A DNA stretch of 64,000 nucleotides from Agrypnia vestita (taxonomy: Eukaryota > Arthropoda > Insecta > Trichoptera > Phryganeidae): positions 308,826 through 372,825 of the forward strand of contig JADDOH010002334.1 of NCBI GenBank assembly GCA_016648135.1, given 5' to 3'. The notes beneath the pieces were generated by a model, which did no database searches, was not told the DNA's origin, and saw only the letters and a list, made by a program, of their open reading frames with translations. Positions 33,893-44,709 of the stretch are shown here, piece by piece (the stretch's first letter is position 1; each line of letters begins with the position of its first letter). A program made the translations under genes and the position numbers.

Positions 33893-34160
33893 TGCTTTCT
33901 TTTAAGCTTGCTTGTTTTCTTGACGAAAAAACTTTGGATCAATTTTTAACCCTTTTCCCGTGATCCAATCGAGCTGTAACTTTGCAATCAGACTCGTGGC
34001 GACGATCAAAAAGATCTATCAAATTTTCGTTAAAAATAATAATAATTATAGTAAAATTTTGATTTTTAGAAATTTATATGGTTTTCTCAAATTGGAATCA
34101 TTGCAAAAGTTTGATTACTCCGTCGGTAGGATAATAGGTACTTCACTACGAATTTCGAAA
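33893..34160 (-). repeat. MITE-like repeat family A, copy 3 (partial)
   Basis: It contains CTTTGGATCAATTTTTAACC, GTGATCCAATCGAGCTG, AGACTCGTGGCGACGATC and AAGATCTATCAAATTTTCG, in the reverse orientation. The far end, with GAGAAAGGGAGTA, is absent. A 124-codon plus-strand ORF (33960-34334) starts within it and is not a real gene. Confidence 0.7.
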
Positions 34161-34363
34161 ATTTATGACAATTGGTTCATAGATGACAGCACACTTCGGT
34201 TTTTTAGGAAGAAACCAAATAATAAAGAGATATTTTTAGAGATTTTTGACATAAATATTTGTCTAGACATGTTTCATTCTCAGTCAATTAATTATTACAT
34301 GATGGTAAACTTAATTTACAAAGAAAGGGAGTAAAATAAAAACTACAAAATGATTTTATATAA

Positions 34364-34880
34364 ATGGTGTATGGTAGATAGTAGCAAAAACTTTACATGT
34401 GGATTTCTGCCATGATTATTAGTCGAAAATATTCAAGCAACCATGACCTAATGTCAATAGTTAAAAATGTATACAATATGAATGTTTGCATTTTTTTTCA
34501 ATATTTCTGACTTCTTCTTCTGTGAAAAGTTGAACTATCATTACAGTCACTTAAATTGATTATGAAAAATTTATTCGCTTCAATACAACGCAAATAAATG
34601 ATAAAAACCTTGTAAAAAATTCTGTTTTCAATTTTTGTAAGGTTTTTAGAATTTTAATCGACTTGTATTAAAGCGAATGAATATATCCTAATTGATATAA
34701 GTTACTGTAATGATAGTTCAACTTTATGCAAAAAATAAGTATGCAAAAAAATGCAAAGATTAATATAGCATATCTCCATAACTATTGATATTAGATCATG
34801 GTTGCTTGGACATTTTCGACTCATTATCAAGGCAAAAATCCACCTGTTAAGTTTTTGCTACTATGAGACACTCTGTATAT
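34364..34880. mobile_element. Foldback element, arms about 230 bp
   Basis: The left arm (about 34380-34612) has GTAGCAAAAACTT, GTCGAAAAT, CAAGCAACCATGA, TGAACTATCATTACAG and TCGCTTCAATACAA. The right arm (about 34640-34866) carries the reverse complement of all of these in mirrored order. The outer end ATGAGACACTCTGTATA resembles the terminal sequence near 20020 (GAGACACCCTGTATA). No ORF. A non-autonomous foldback or long-TIR DNA element. Confidence 0.85.
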
Positions 34881-35044
34881 CACAACCTACTACTATAAAT
34901 ATATATAGTACTACTATAAAAAAATTGTGTAGTCATTAAGCAGGTGTCTTTAGTGTTTTCGAAAAATATTTGTGTTTAAAATATATGAAACTTCATGAAT
35001 AAATTTTAATTTGATATATTTTCATATTAAAGTGTTCACAGCGG

Positions 35045-35413
35045 GCCATGGAAAGGCAGATGCTCGGCGTGAGCCTTCGAGATAAAATCAGAAATGAAGA
35101 AATAAGACGCCGAACAAAAGTTGCCGATATTATGGACCGTATTGCGAAACTAAAATGGCAATGGGCTGAACATATGGCTCGACAGGAGGATACTAGATGG
35201 GCACCCAGAATCCTACAGTGGAGGCTCTGGACGAAAAATAGAAGCGTCGGAAGACCTCACAAAAGGTGGTCTGACGATATTGTCCAGCAAGCAGGAAGAA
35301 CCTGGATGCGAAGGGGAGAAACAGAGATAAGTGGGAAAAAATGGAAAAGGTCTACATCCAGCAGTGGAGGGAAAAAGGCTAAGGAAGAAGAAGAAGAAGA
35401 AGAAGATTTTCAT
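35045..35413 (+). pseudogene. LINE RT C-terminal fragment with GAA tail (family L3)
   Basis: The frame encodes ERQMLGVSLRDKIRNEEI, then WAEHMARQED and SVGRPHKRWSDDI, the highly recognisable C-terminus of RTE-like endonuclease-reverse transcriptases found in many insect genomes. A frameshift near 35310-35330 moves the true ending (DKWEKMEKVYIQQWREKG, stop at 35380-35382) into another frame. A (GAA)n tail follows at 35383-35404. Only the last 110 or so codons remain, so it is a 5'-truncated, dead copy. A shorter relative is at 48440-48545. Confidence 0.85.
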
Positions 35414-35693
35414 ATTAAAATGTGATGCAAGGGTGATTCGAGAAAATTTTGAATTTTGACGGATCGCCTTAAAACAATCACCAGGCAGAGTCGGAAAGAC
35501 ACTAGTCTACTGGCCACGAAATGTGATGGACGCACTACTGATGTTGGCGCCGGAACGGTACATTACTTTTTTTATTATGTCTGATTAGGTATATTTACCT
35601 TAATTAAGTGTGCATTGTTGCAACAGTAATCTTTCCCAATGATGTTTCTCTTGCTGTTCGGAGGAATAACCAATTAACAAGCAGTTAACAAAA

Positions 35694-36005
35694 ATGCCAA
35701 ATACCGCGCGGCAGTACGGTAACTGTTTGATAAATTACGCTTGCTTACTGCAAAACATTCCCCTTTACGGAGCTCAAAAGCCTTCGCACTCCCGCGCCAG
35801 CCTTACGCAAACATATACTGTACACCTAAACAATGTTTTGCGCGACACATTCGCTTTGAAACGCGACGAACAAAAACACTACACGAAATATAAAACATTT
35901 TTCATGTATCCCGAACACAGGCGTTTCGTCTTTGATGGATTGTTTAACACAGGGAAAAAAATATTTCTATTATCATCAGTTTTTTTCGTACAGGTACCTA
36001 TATAA
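35694..36005 (+). CDS. Unassigned 103-codon ORF
   Basis: It starts MPNTARQYGNCLINYACLL and contains a charged centre (ALKRDEQKHYTKYKTF) and a C-terminal segment HRRFVFDGLFNTGKK. The base composition of its first 200 bases is less A+T-biased than the flanks. I recognise no domain. TTTTTTCGTACAG then GTACC near 35985 could be read as a splice acceptor or donor but is not decisive. It may be chance, a decayed transposon or part of an unknown gene. Confidence 0.2.
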   Translation: MPNTARQYGNCLINYACLLQNIPLYGAQKPSHSRASLTQTYTVHLNNVLRDTFALKRDEQKHYTKYKTFFMYPEHRRFVFDGLFNTGKKIFLLSSVFFVQVPI

Positions 36006-36009
36006 ATAT

Positions 36010-36670
36010 ATTTGTAAGAAGTCTCGTCCTTCCTCAGGGTTTCCATACGTGATTTCAATAAAGTCACATTTTATTTCTGAAATTCCAAAAAAATACCATT
36101 TCCTATTATTATTATAGTCCAAATTTAAAGATTATTTTATTTTTATACATGTAAATTATCAACATCTCATTCATGACACTGATAATCTTAGTGGAACGTC
36201 AAAGTTCAAGGTATTTTTTTTTTGTAAAAATTAGTATAATAACATGTTGCAGAATACCTTTTTTTTAATTTAGAGAAATCGTGCTGTGTACGATGATTGA
36301 TGCGCGGGCCGACGGATGGCGTATGGCGTATAAGGGAGAAAGAATTTGAGCGCGTGAGCGAGATTATTTTACTGTTACCGACATCATAGATTGTGGATAA
36401 GAGATAGTTAACGTACTGTTTTAAATACATAGAAAAAATCACACAATTCCAATACTTTGGTGTTTCTTTAACTGGCAATAATGAAAAAAATGTACACTAC
36501 CTGAATTCGAGACCGCTATTTATTACATAAATATTATGTAATATATTTTTTATGTATTTATTTGGTCATTCAACAGGAAAACATAAATACATGGTCAGAA
36601 AAGATTAGTTCTCTGTCCCCCACAATGACAGAATGACATAGATAAAACTCAACGATAATGAGTAAAAATA
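36010..36670. other. Unassigned
   Basis: A+T-rich with a poly-T run at 36211-36220. Short ORFs on both strands show no motif. Confidence 0.35.
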
Positions 36671-36677
36671 AAAATTA

Positions 36678-36995
36678 AACCCATAAAAACCAAGTTTTAA
36701 TTATACTCCCTTTCTCATTTACTAGTTGAAACAGATTTGGCGCTTACCCCACGCTTTGGGCTTGAGTCGGGCGATACTACGAAAGGGAGTAATAAAAAAT
36801 TTCGAAAAATCCAAAATTATGCTATAATTAATGATTTTTTAAAGGAAAATTTTTCGATCATTTTTATCGTCGCCACAAGTCTGCCTGCAAAGTTTCAGCT
36901 CGATTGGGTCACTAGAAAAGGGTTAAAAATCGATCCAAATTTTTTCGACAGACAAGCAAGCAGACGCTACGAGTTAAAAGAAAGGGAGTAATAAA
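36678..36995 (+). repeat. MITE-like repeat family A, copy 4 (cleanest)
   Basis: It begins ACCCATAAAAACCAAGTTTT, then ATACTCCCTTTCTC; the right end is AGAAAGGGAGTAATAA, so ACTCCCTTTCT is inverted at both ends. About 318 bp. GGCGCTTACCCCACGC and GGTCACTAGAAAAGGGTTAA are shared with 55800-56180. There is no coding capacity; the 84-codon ORF here is an accident of the repeat. Confidence 0.8.
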
Positions 36996-37038
36996 CAGTG
37001 ATATGTAATAAGTAATACGTATAATGTATATAATAATG

Positions 37039-37269
37039 CGCATGGTTAGTTGGTGGGAACAATAAGCATGACTTTTTCCTAAGAATATATTTTGAAAAAA
37101 AACTGAAATAAGAGATATATCTCGTAATATTCCTATTACAATAATTAACATATTATTCATATTTTAATATTTCATAATATTCTGCCAGATAAATATTTAA
37201 TTACGATATTTTTTCACAAATATATGGTTAAATAAAAGTCATGCTTCTTGTTCCCACTGCACGCGTCTG
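37039..37269 (+). mobile_element. hAT-like MITE, copy 1
   Basis: It aligns throughout with 55495-55705 (ACTTTTTCCTAAG, AATAAGAG, ATCTCGTAATATTCCTAT, TTAAATAAAAGT). The right end CTTCTTGTTCCCACTGCACG is close to the intact terminal repeat; the left end has diverged (GGTGGGAACAATAAGC remains). Confidence 0.7.
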
Positions 37270-38084
37270 ATATTTGGTTTTAAAAATATCTATTGAATTT
37301 TAAAAGTTATTTTGGTCTGAGCACATACGTGGGATTTGAGAGGATTTCCTTTTATTGGTGTGATAGGTTGAAAGAGAATAAAGGTAGCTCTGTCTGGTAG
37401 ATATAAATGAAGAATAGTAAACTGGTGATTTCGGAAGAATCAATAAGGATGTGAATAATTTATGATTGATTGATGTTAGATACATTTAATCGTAATTATT
37501 TTGTATTTTTGATATTATTATTTTCTCATATTTTAAAATGTCATTTCGACCAGGGTGTAATTCTTCGATTAAGATATTTGACAATATTATTAATCTCGAT
37601 AATATGATATATCTGACCTTTTTATATGGAACACATGATTGGAAAAGTTGCACGGTTAATTGAAAAACTTAATCTTAACTATTAATTAATTAAATACTTC
37701 CTAAAGCTAAAACAAAATTATAATTCCATTATTAGAGAAGATTTAATAAGTAATTGGATATTCAAAAAGATTACTTTTTACATTATCGATAAAGAAGTTT
37801 ATATAAATCACTTTCAACGTCATTTATCAAGAAAGGAAAACTCGAATTTTCGGGCACAATTCGAATCAGCGTTAACTTTGTAGTTTCGTAATGATCTTCA
37901 AAATGGATATAACATTGATAAAACCCTACTCGAGTTTAATTACACTACTCGAATTTCGAGAGTAACAGTTACTCGCATCGATAAGTGAAGTAATTAACAA
38001 ATTTAGAAAACACGGCTTAGTTGGTAAAACATAGAATGGAGATGTATAATGATACTCGAATTAAAATAATGATTGTAACCCCGT

Positions 38085-38300
38085 TGGTAATCTTTGGCAA
38101 CTCTTGGAATAAGAATTTTCTTGGCAACCCCAGAAGAAAGATAACAAAAAATTTGTATGAAACAGAATGGATCTGGACTGGATAACGCATACGGAAGCAG
38201 CACAAGGCAGGGGAATGTACAAGCACCATGTCTAGTCTTTGGGCCCCCGACCCTACTAGGAAAAGAGGATGAAGATGATGATGATGATAATTATTATTAA
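38085..38300 (+). pseudogene. LINE 3' end (family L2)
   Basis: CTTGGCAACCCCAGAAGAAA, then GGATCTGGACTGGATAACGC and CTAGTCTTTGGGCCCCCGAC align with 32710-32965. The tail is GAGGATGAAGATGATGATG (38265-38285). Overlapping minus-strand ORFs of 66 and 135 codons are antisense shadows. Confidence 0.75.
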
Positions 38301-38304
38301 TGAA

Positions 38305-38880
38305 GTAGTTTACATTTTTATTCAAAAATATGGCACGACAGTTTTCAGAGTACTTACATAAGATAGTGGTATCTAACTTACAGTGAGGTACTGTGATCAA
38401 CTCATTCTTATTTTTTTGACGCACGAATTAAAAAAATTCTATCGTGTTATTTCTAATATATGCCTCAAGTAATAGAAAAAATGGAATCGATGCATTGAAC
38501 TGCAATTAATATGTCATAATTTGCCCCACAGTTCTCTTGGGAAACAGCTTAGATGGATGAGCACTCGCCTAACGTGTCTGAAAGGTATTTCTGAAATAAA
38601 ATTAAAATTTCAAGCTCCAAGCATCGTCTCCAGTTTCACTAAAAGTGAAAATAAAAAGCAAGTAAAGGAGAGTGAGAAATTTTCTGACGCTCTCTCTTTT
38701 TCTTATTCATTTCTTTGAACAAATTTCACCAGGGAGAGCTCTGAAATAAATATAATTAGACATCTTGTCGTTACACGTTTTGCACCAAGCATTGCATTGC
38801 ATTCCATTAATAAAAGCAACCCAAGCTAAACTCAGACAACTTCAACACGCATTTAAGTAATTACTGTTAATTTTTTTTCA
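38305..38880. other. Unassigned, possible tRNA-like fragment
   Basis: 38545-38580 has CAGCTTAGATGGATGAGC and ACTCGCCTAACG, which resembles the A-box half of a tRNA-derived SINE. No B box follows at the right distance. Confidence 0.25.
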
Positions 38881-38886
38881 TTTATA

Positions 38887-39055
38887 CGGAGTATAAAAGT
38901 AAAGGCAGCAATATCCAAAAAAGATATTTTGACTGTCGTCACCGAATATTAATAATTTAAAATGTATTTGATTCTAGATTCAAAATCAGGTTTCCTATAA
39001 ATTTATAAGCTATGTTTCCTATAAAATCTCGAATTCAGTACATTGTGAGGATAAT
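38887..39055 (+). mobile_element. MITE family D (GGGGTATAAAA ends), copy 1
   Basis: It begins CGGAGTATAAAAGTAAAG, then GCAGCAATATCC, and shares GTTTCCTATAAATTTATA and AAATCTCGAATTCAGTA with 48694-48955. The right terminal repeat (GGATATTGCTGCCTTT type) is not present here, so the copy is truncated. Confidence 0.65.
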
Positions 39056-39059
39056 GATA

Positions 39060-39900
39060 CGTTTCCCCACATTCCATAACCACCGCTGATGACGACAGTT
39101 ATCACGGGAAAATACAATTGGCCAATATTAACGCCCAGTAACACGTGTATGAAAAATGCTGACATCGAGCTTCACACGCATTATTATTATTATTATTATT
39201 TAACATTCAGATTCTCACGCATTAATCGCTTATTTCTTTCGACAAATGGGTAAGTACTTCGCTCAATTATTCACTTTGGTTTATCGCTGCGATTCCCTCA
39301 CGACAGCTACATTAGGCGTCGTCTTGCGCATACTTCGCAGTCGATTTCAACTGTTGGCGCGTCAGTAATAACCTACGCCGCGGCCGGCACTGTATTTATA
39401 TCCGCAAATGCCGGTACTTCGTACTTTCCGTCTCATTCTAATATTTAGGTGAAGATTCTTTTGGCTTGTAGGCTTTTTTAGGTGTTTCTCGAATGTTTCA
39501 GACGCCTCCTGAAGGCCGTAGATCACCCTGGGCCGTTCTTGATTCTTCCATAGTTTTCTGACAAGCGAAAAAAGTCCTTTTATGCATCTCGTTACAATAC
39601 GTTATTCAATATTTTTTCGAACAGTTTTTTTCTAAATAAAAGTGATCCTGAGATATTAGAAATCTAAATTAAACATAACTCTAATTCATCGAATTTGACA
39701 TTTTCTTCTGACGCTTAATAAATTCTAAATCAGAACATTTTTTCATTCCAACTTCCGGTTACAAGTTTCCGTCGCATTAACAAAATGAGTCCCATAAACA
39801 GAGCATAAAGATGTTACACATTAAAAATATAAATGTTCGCACGGATATTATCATTTTGATAGGAAATGCATGATCTTTTAATAAATACATATAAAAACTT
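39060..39900. other. Less A+T-rich, possibly single-copy sequence
   Basis: 39060-39480 has ordinary composition, an (ATT)n microsatellite at 39180-39200, a plus-strand ATGG|GTAAGT donor-like sequence at 39247-39256, and a GC-rich patch (39390-39415, GCCGCGGCCGGC). No ORF or repeat match. If the candidate exon at 39912-39977 is real, this would be its first intron. Confidence 0.3.
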
Positions 39901-39911
39901 TCGATACTCAC

Positions 39912-39977
39912 TTGACATTTTGATACACGCCAATATTCGACGGCGCTATACGTAGTTCTACAAATTTCCGCTGCCAT
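39912..39977 (-). CDS. Candidate first coding exon, 22 codons
   Basis: On the minus strand an ATG at 39977-39975, in the context CACTATGGCA, opens MAAEICRTTYSAVEYW and six further residues. It ends exactly on a codon boundary at CAA|GTGAGT (donor at 39911-39906). The upstream sequence to about 40085 is GC-rich and contains CCGCGCCAAAA (40081-40071), a good E2F site. Context, phase-0 donor and GC-rich leader are each weak but agree. I do not recognise the peptide. The next exon would lie at lower coordinates, or the call is wrong. Confidence 0.35.
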
Positions 39978-40070
39978 AGTGCACTAAAACCACTTGACAT
40001 CGTTAGTTGCCGGGCTCGCCACGCTGCTCGTGCCGGTCGGTCTTTGGCCGTAAAATATGATGCACGTTAT

Positions 40071-40081
40071 TTTGGCGCGGT
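40071..40081. promoter_or_regulatory. E2F-type site
   Basis: TTTTGGCGCGG fits the E2F consensus TTTSSCGC. It is about 100 bases upstream of the candidate minus-strand start codon at 39977 and within the same GC-rich patch. No TATA box is seen. Confidence 0.3.
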
Positions 40082-40084
40082 TAA

Positions 40085-41285
40085 GTACCGATTATTCCCA
40101 TTTGTATGTTTTTTGGAATAATATTTATTTGCATTAATTGGGTTGTAAAAAACTTATTTTTTTACGTTTGATAACTTTGAAAATTGAAAAAATCCCTCAT
40201 TGAAAATTAGCTCATATTGATTTTCATTTCAAAGCACGTCATAGTAGCAGAAGCCCAGATATTGTAAGCAGCTACGCTGGTACAGCCGTATTTTATAAAT
40301 GCGTAATTTATAATATTGTTATGAGACGTCGCTTTGGGAGACAAATGAAAACATTGGAAATTAATTTAAAGTTTAATTTATTAACAAACATTCCTAATTT
40401 TTAGTCACTGAATGTCTCCAGAATATTTCACATACTTATAATTGCATTGTTCCATGATTTGTACTAACTTACGCTGTTTCTATTGCTTTGATCACGTTTT
40501 AGTATACTTCGTTCCATGTTTGTTTATAGAAAGACTTCCCGCCCCAGTATTCCTTTATTTATTTACTGTCGCTGGAATGGTCCCACTGAAATCGCTCTGT
40601 TGGTAATATCGCGTGAGTTAACCGTCAGGAATCACTGATCCCACCTGTTCTAACGCTGAGATGTTGCACTTATTATTCTTACAAATGAATACATTGACCC
40701 TGCGTTGCGTAATGTCTTTTATAGATAAATTCCTTCGAGAGATTTGCTTTAGTGATTATGAGAATCCTGTAGAGCATTTTAGACGATTCCAAAGAAGTGT
40801 TTATAGTGCGTAATGAAATATATTGGAATCTTCGAGAGAAGAAGAGAACCGGTCAAGAATAACTGGCCCTGCATTGTATGCGTAATATTGGAAAGTTTGC
40901 GGTTACGGATGACTGACCCTACCTTGCATGACGCCATTGTATTATTATCAGTATTTAGTAGGTTCACCATCTTGTTACAATATCTTATTTTTGAAAAGGT
41001 TTATATGAAAAAGTTTTTACAATATTTGCGTGGTTCGTAGACTTCTGATGATTGTTATGATGACTTCTGATGATGAGAGATACGAGAGAATGATGAAGTG
41101 TGATGTAATTATAAACAATGAATGTCCTAATAAGTTAATGAGTTGGTGTACTGCTCTGAGAAGAATATCTAGGAGAGAGTAACTGCAGGAAATAAGCCAA
41201 ATGGTGCCCTCAACGCTATTATTAGGAATCTGCCACACAAAGCAAGACTAGCTAGCTGTTCATAACGGAGTTCTGGTGCTCTAAT
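40085..41285. other. Unassigned
   Basis: 40560-40700 and 40830-40940 are less A+T-rich than average and may be old retroelement sequence. No LTR ends, RT motifs or repeats could be matched. Confidence 0.3.
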
Positions 41286-41289
41286 AATG

Positions 41290-41715
41290 GTGATGCCTGT
41301 AATTGGCAAAAAATTAAATTCGGTCACTAAAGCGCATACATGGAAAACCTTTGATCGGTAGATTGAGAAATGATTAATTTAGATGTGAATGTAATGCTGG
41401 CTACAGCATGGTAGTTAGAATAAAAAAGGATCGCTGAGATGATTTAGGCATGAGACGTATGGGCAAGGACAAATTATTAAGAAAATATATGAGGCCGGTG
41501 TTGAAGGCAGCAGGAAGAGAGGGAGTCCGCGAAAGACCTGGCATGATAAGGTAATAAATATTGGAGAACGACTCTTTTAAAAGTTTCAACAAGTGTAGAT
41601 TGTGCATGGAAAGATGTATCAATGTAGCCAAAGCAAAAAAGGTATGCCAAGAAAGAATAATGTGATGTTCTCTTCTCTCCACCTACTCCTGCGGTGAAAC
41701 GGCATGATATTTAGT
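41290..41715 (+). pseudogene. LINE 3' end with TTAG-type tail (family L1)
   Basis: The translation in patches gives RPVLKAAGREGVRERPGMIR, or in the true frame EAGVEGSRKRGSPRKTWHD, the L1 family C-terminus also present at 57420-57638. The end TACTCCTGCGGTGAAACGGC matches the CCCTGCGGGGAAACGG end of that copy. The tail is reduced to TTAGTTAATTC. Frameshifts and stops throughout; a minus-strand ORF (41401-41682) is its shadow. Confidence 0.75.
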
Positions 41716-41719
41716 TAAT

Positions 41720-42295
41720 TCATTTTTCACGGTTAGGCAAGGTGTAAAACTATTATTTTTTGCAATTCTAAAAGCACTGCCTATGCCTGTTGTGTGGCCA
41801 TCACTACCTGTTTTTAGGACCAAGCAACAAGCTGCTATCACCTACTAAGTAATTAAAATACTTTAGTATATTCACTCGGTACACACAATTATTTTAATAT
41901 AATTCTTATGTTTTCTGATATCCCTTGGCAATCGTAAAATGCTTCGATGACAGAAAAGTTTGATCATAAAGTATTCACCTATCTGAAGTTAGACTATGAA
42001 TACGAACTCTAGAGCTACGAAACTACGATATCACTTCCATATTCTATAGAAACGAGACATAAATAATCATATAATTTTGAAAAGTTCAAAGTTCAAGATT
42101 CAAATCATAGTAAAAGGGTAATTGCCTACTCAATTTTAACAGTTTCATGCTTACACAAAAAAATATAAAAACTCAATATTTAATTAAACATAAATTTCCC
42201 AAAACGAATAAACTTTCATGAGAACCGAGGTAACCAAATATAGTCCTGTCTAAGATTATCTTAGAACGCAAATTAATTAAAATAGCTTTTCTTGG
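41720..42295. other. Unassigned
   Basis: A+T-rich sequence with no supported feature. Confidence 0.35.
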
Positions 42296-42299
42296 AAAA

Positions 42300-42652
42300 A
42301 CTTTTAGAGATTGAGTGTCTTACAAAGAAATTGTGCTGACGCTAATATTGATGCTGATGTTCTTGCAGATACCTTATCATCGTTCAAAAAGTCACTCATA
42401 AACAACATCCATTTTCTAAACAATGACCTGAACCAGAACACTAATCGCACTACATTCAAAAACTAAATATATAATACACATAAATGTACATGAAAAAATA
42501 TACTTAAATGCGAAAACACATGTTACTAGAGCGTGCCGAGGACATTTGTAATTGGGATAATGGGCATAGTCTTCATTTATAATGTTTTATTATTAGAGTA
42601 TAATGAATCTATTATCCTGTTAGGGTCTCTAATAAATATTAAAAAAAAAAAT
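42300..42652 (+). mobile_element. LINE 3' end with poly-A (family L5)
   Basis: A frame across 42380-42465 reads FKKSLINNIHFLNNDLN and then NQNTNRTTFKN before a stop, which resembles the last residues of CR1/Jockey-type RT ORFs. The 3' UTR continues through TACTAGAGCGTGCCGAGGAC and GGTCTCTAATAAATATT into a poly-A run ending near 42652. Related tails are at 9440-9560 and 52300-52620. The real element ran 5' but is truncated. Confidence 0.6.
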
Positions 42653-42996
42653 TGCTAAAGAACCAGTGTTTCGTCGTCGTGAAAGTTCCCTTTGTGGATT
42701 TCTTTCAAAGAAAATTCAAGTTTACCCCGTCGGATGGGAAAATCAAAATCGAATTCGTAGGGTGGAGGTTTAAAAAATATAAATAAAGAAATCTTAAAGA
42801 ATACATTATCATCAGATAATTGTATTTGTTTGGTGAATCTGCATCCTGCAATTTTTAATTTATTATACTTAAATTTGTAATCGTGATTGTTTACAGAGAC
42901 AACATGATTGAATAATGATAACGCTTTCAGTACTGGCTCCTTTGATTTTATATTATTGTAATGAGATGCTGAAAAAAATTACGCACTCCTGTCATT

Positions 42997-43520
42997 TGTC
43001 ACAAAACTATCGAATGCTGATAATGGCCTAGGGTGGCTTCGGATGGCATCTGAAACATTCGAGAAAAACCTAGAAAAGCTTAGAAGCCACATAAACGTTC
43101 TCTTAAACACTGGAAATATCTAGGAGGTTAGAAACCAGCATTTTCAAATATAAATAGGAGCGCCGGCCGCGGCGGGAGAGTGGTAGGAGTCGCGTTTGAC
43201 GTAAACACTGCAAAGATAACTGCAACCCGCCTTCGGCCAGGGTGGCCAATCGGAGCGAAAAATCAGCGAATAATCGAAGTTCTTACATAAAACGGCGAAA
43301 TATACCGGAGCGAATCACTGCTAGCGGAAACTGGATAGAATTTTCTAGTGAATGTTAAATAAAGTGTTTTTTTACGAGTGATATATTGCAAAATAGTGTA
43401 ATTTAAATAACGGCGTTAAGTTTAGTAATGTTACGTGACTTTGTAAATTGAATAGTTAATTAATCGCTAGTTAATTTCCAGCATTCTCATTCATTCCTCC
43501 CACGGTCACGAAACATGATA
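42997..43520 (+). mobile_element. LTR, third gypsy-like copy, about 524 bp
   Basis: The end CATTCCTCCCACGGTCACG aligns with CCTCCCACAGCCACGATCCC of the LTR at 28274-28782. TGTCACAAAAC (42997) is the probable start. A strong TATAAATA (43149-43156), a GC-rich R/U5 region, and GTTAAATAAAGTG (about 43355) follow in the usual LTR order. The final dinucleotide is TA where CA is expected, and no clear target duplication is visible, so both limits are approximate. Confidence 0.6.
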
Positions 43521-43879
43521 TTATTATACAAATAAAGGGAACAAAAGGATTACCGTTTAACTCAAAGGATGTCCTTGGTCAATGATCCCTTCGTCTTGAG
43601 ATCCGTGTGAATATTATGTTACATTTCAGACATGAAATAAGGGCATACTAACAGCATTTAGAAAAGGTTCGTCGATTCTTAATATAAACAATAAACGAGA
43701 AATACGTGCCCTAATGCAAATCTCAGGACAATATTTCCATTTATTTTCATCATTTGTATACAATTCAAATACATTTTTATCAAAGTGATAATCAGACGTA
43801 CATATATCAAGTACAAACGATTAATTTTAGTACGTCTAACGATGTGGAATGCTGAACGATTTGTTATTAGTAACATTCC

Positions 43880-44125
43880 TTGGGAAACTACTTTTCCAAA
43901 TTGCTTAAACAGAACACCAAACACCAATTGAAACTGTACACCGTATAACACAACAATTAAACATCGAAAGCATTACAAAAATCGAAACACTTAAAATCAT
44001 TCACAGACTAGCAATTGGCGAAATTCAAGACGAAGACATAAAATTACACAAAATACATGAAAAACACCAACACAACACTATAATGGCTCAAAACTATTAC
44101 ATAACATATAGATTTGTATAGAGAA
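43880..44125 (+). pseudogene. Unassigned open frame, transposon-like
   Basis: A frame without an ATG reads TPIETVHRITQQLNIESIT, then KIIHRLAIGEIQDEDIKL and HKIHEKHQHNT before a stop near 44120. It is polar, rich in His, Gln and Lys, and looks protein-like. GACAGACAGACA follows (44130-44142). It ends where a minus-strand LINE end begins, so it is probably the tail of another retroelement. Family unknown. Confidence 0.35.
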
Positions 44126-44159
44126 CAAACAGACAGACAGACATTGAGTTTTATATGTA

Positions 44160-44705
44160 TCAGCATCATCATTCTTGGCACTACAACCCTTGGCGGGTCT
44201 TGGCCTCCTCAATAATTTTCCTCCACTCATCTCGGTCTAGTGCCAGTTCTCTTCAGTTTCGAAGGTCTAAGGCGGAGATATCTTTGAGGACGTTGTCACT
44301 TCATCTTAGTTTTGGCCTTCCTAAGCTCCTTCGCCCTGTTGGCCTTGAGTTTAGCAGGGACTTTGTTGCTTGATGCTCGGACATTCTCTCCACATGACCC
44401 AGCCACCGAAGTCTTCCCAGTTTTATAAATTTTGTGACGTTTAGCTCCTTAAATAGAGTATAGAGCTCATTGTTGTAACGTCTGCGCCAAAGTCCATTTT
44501 CTAGAACCGGTCCGAAGATACGCCTCAAAATTTTCCTTTCAAAAACGTCCAGTGCTCGCTCATTCACCCACGTCTCAGCTGCATACGTAAGCACTGGCCT
44601 AATAAGCGTTTTGTACATTAATATCTTGATGTTTCTGGACAGCAGTCTCGATTTTATCTGCTTTTGTAGGCGGAAAAAACAGCGATTTGCGCTCACTATG
44701 CGCTT
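44160..44705 (-). pseudogene. LINE reverse-transcriptase C-terminus (RTE-like, family L4)
   Basis: From 44696 the minus strand encodes NIKILMYKTLIRPVLTYAAE, then TW, DVFERKILRRIFGPV, GLWRRRYNNELYTLF and LRWLGHVERM. This is the classic region after the RT fingers-palm in RTE-type LINEs, with the TYAAETW box. The native frame continues past two TGA codons to KDISALDLRN, then DEWRKIIEEAKTRQGL and a stop near 44180. Both TGAs stand where Trp (TGG) is expected. About 175 codons of the C-terminus are left. A dead, 5'-truncated copy, but one of the better preserved here. Confidence 0.85.
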
Positions 44706-44709
44706 CTGG

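Noticed and set aside
33960..34334. 124-codon ORF
   Set aside because: It begins inside a family A repeat and has random A+T-rich composition afterwards.
35213..35413. 66-codon minus-strand ORF
   Set aside because: Antisense of the L3 LINE fragment and its GAA tail (poly-Phe start).
38017..38424. 135-codon minus-strand ORF
   Set aside because: Antisense of another L2 LINE copy.
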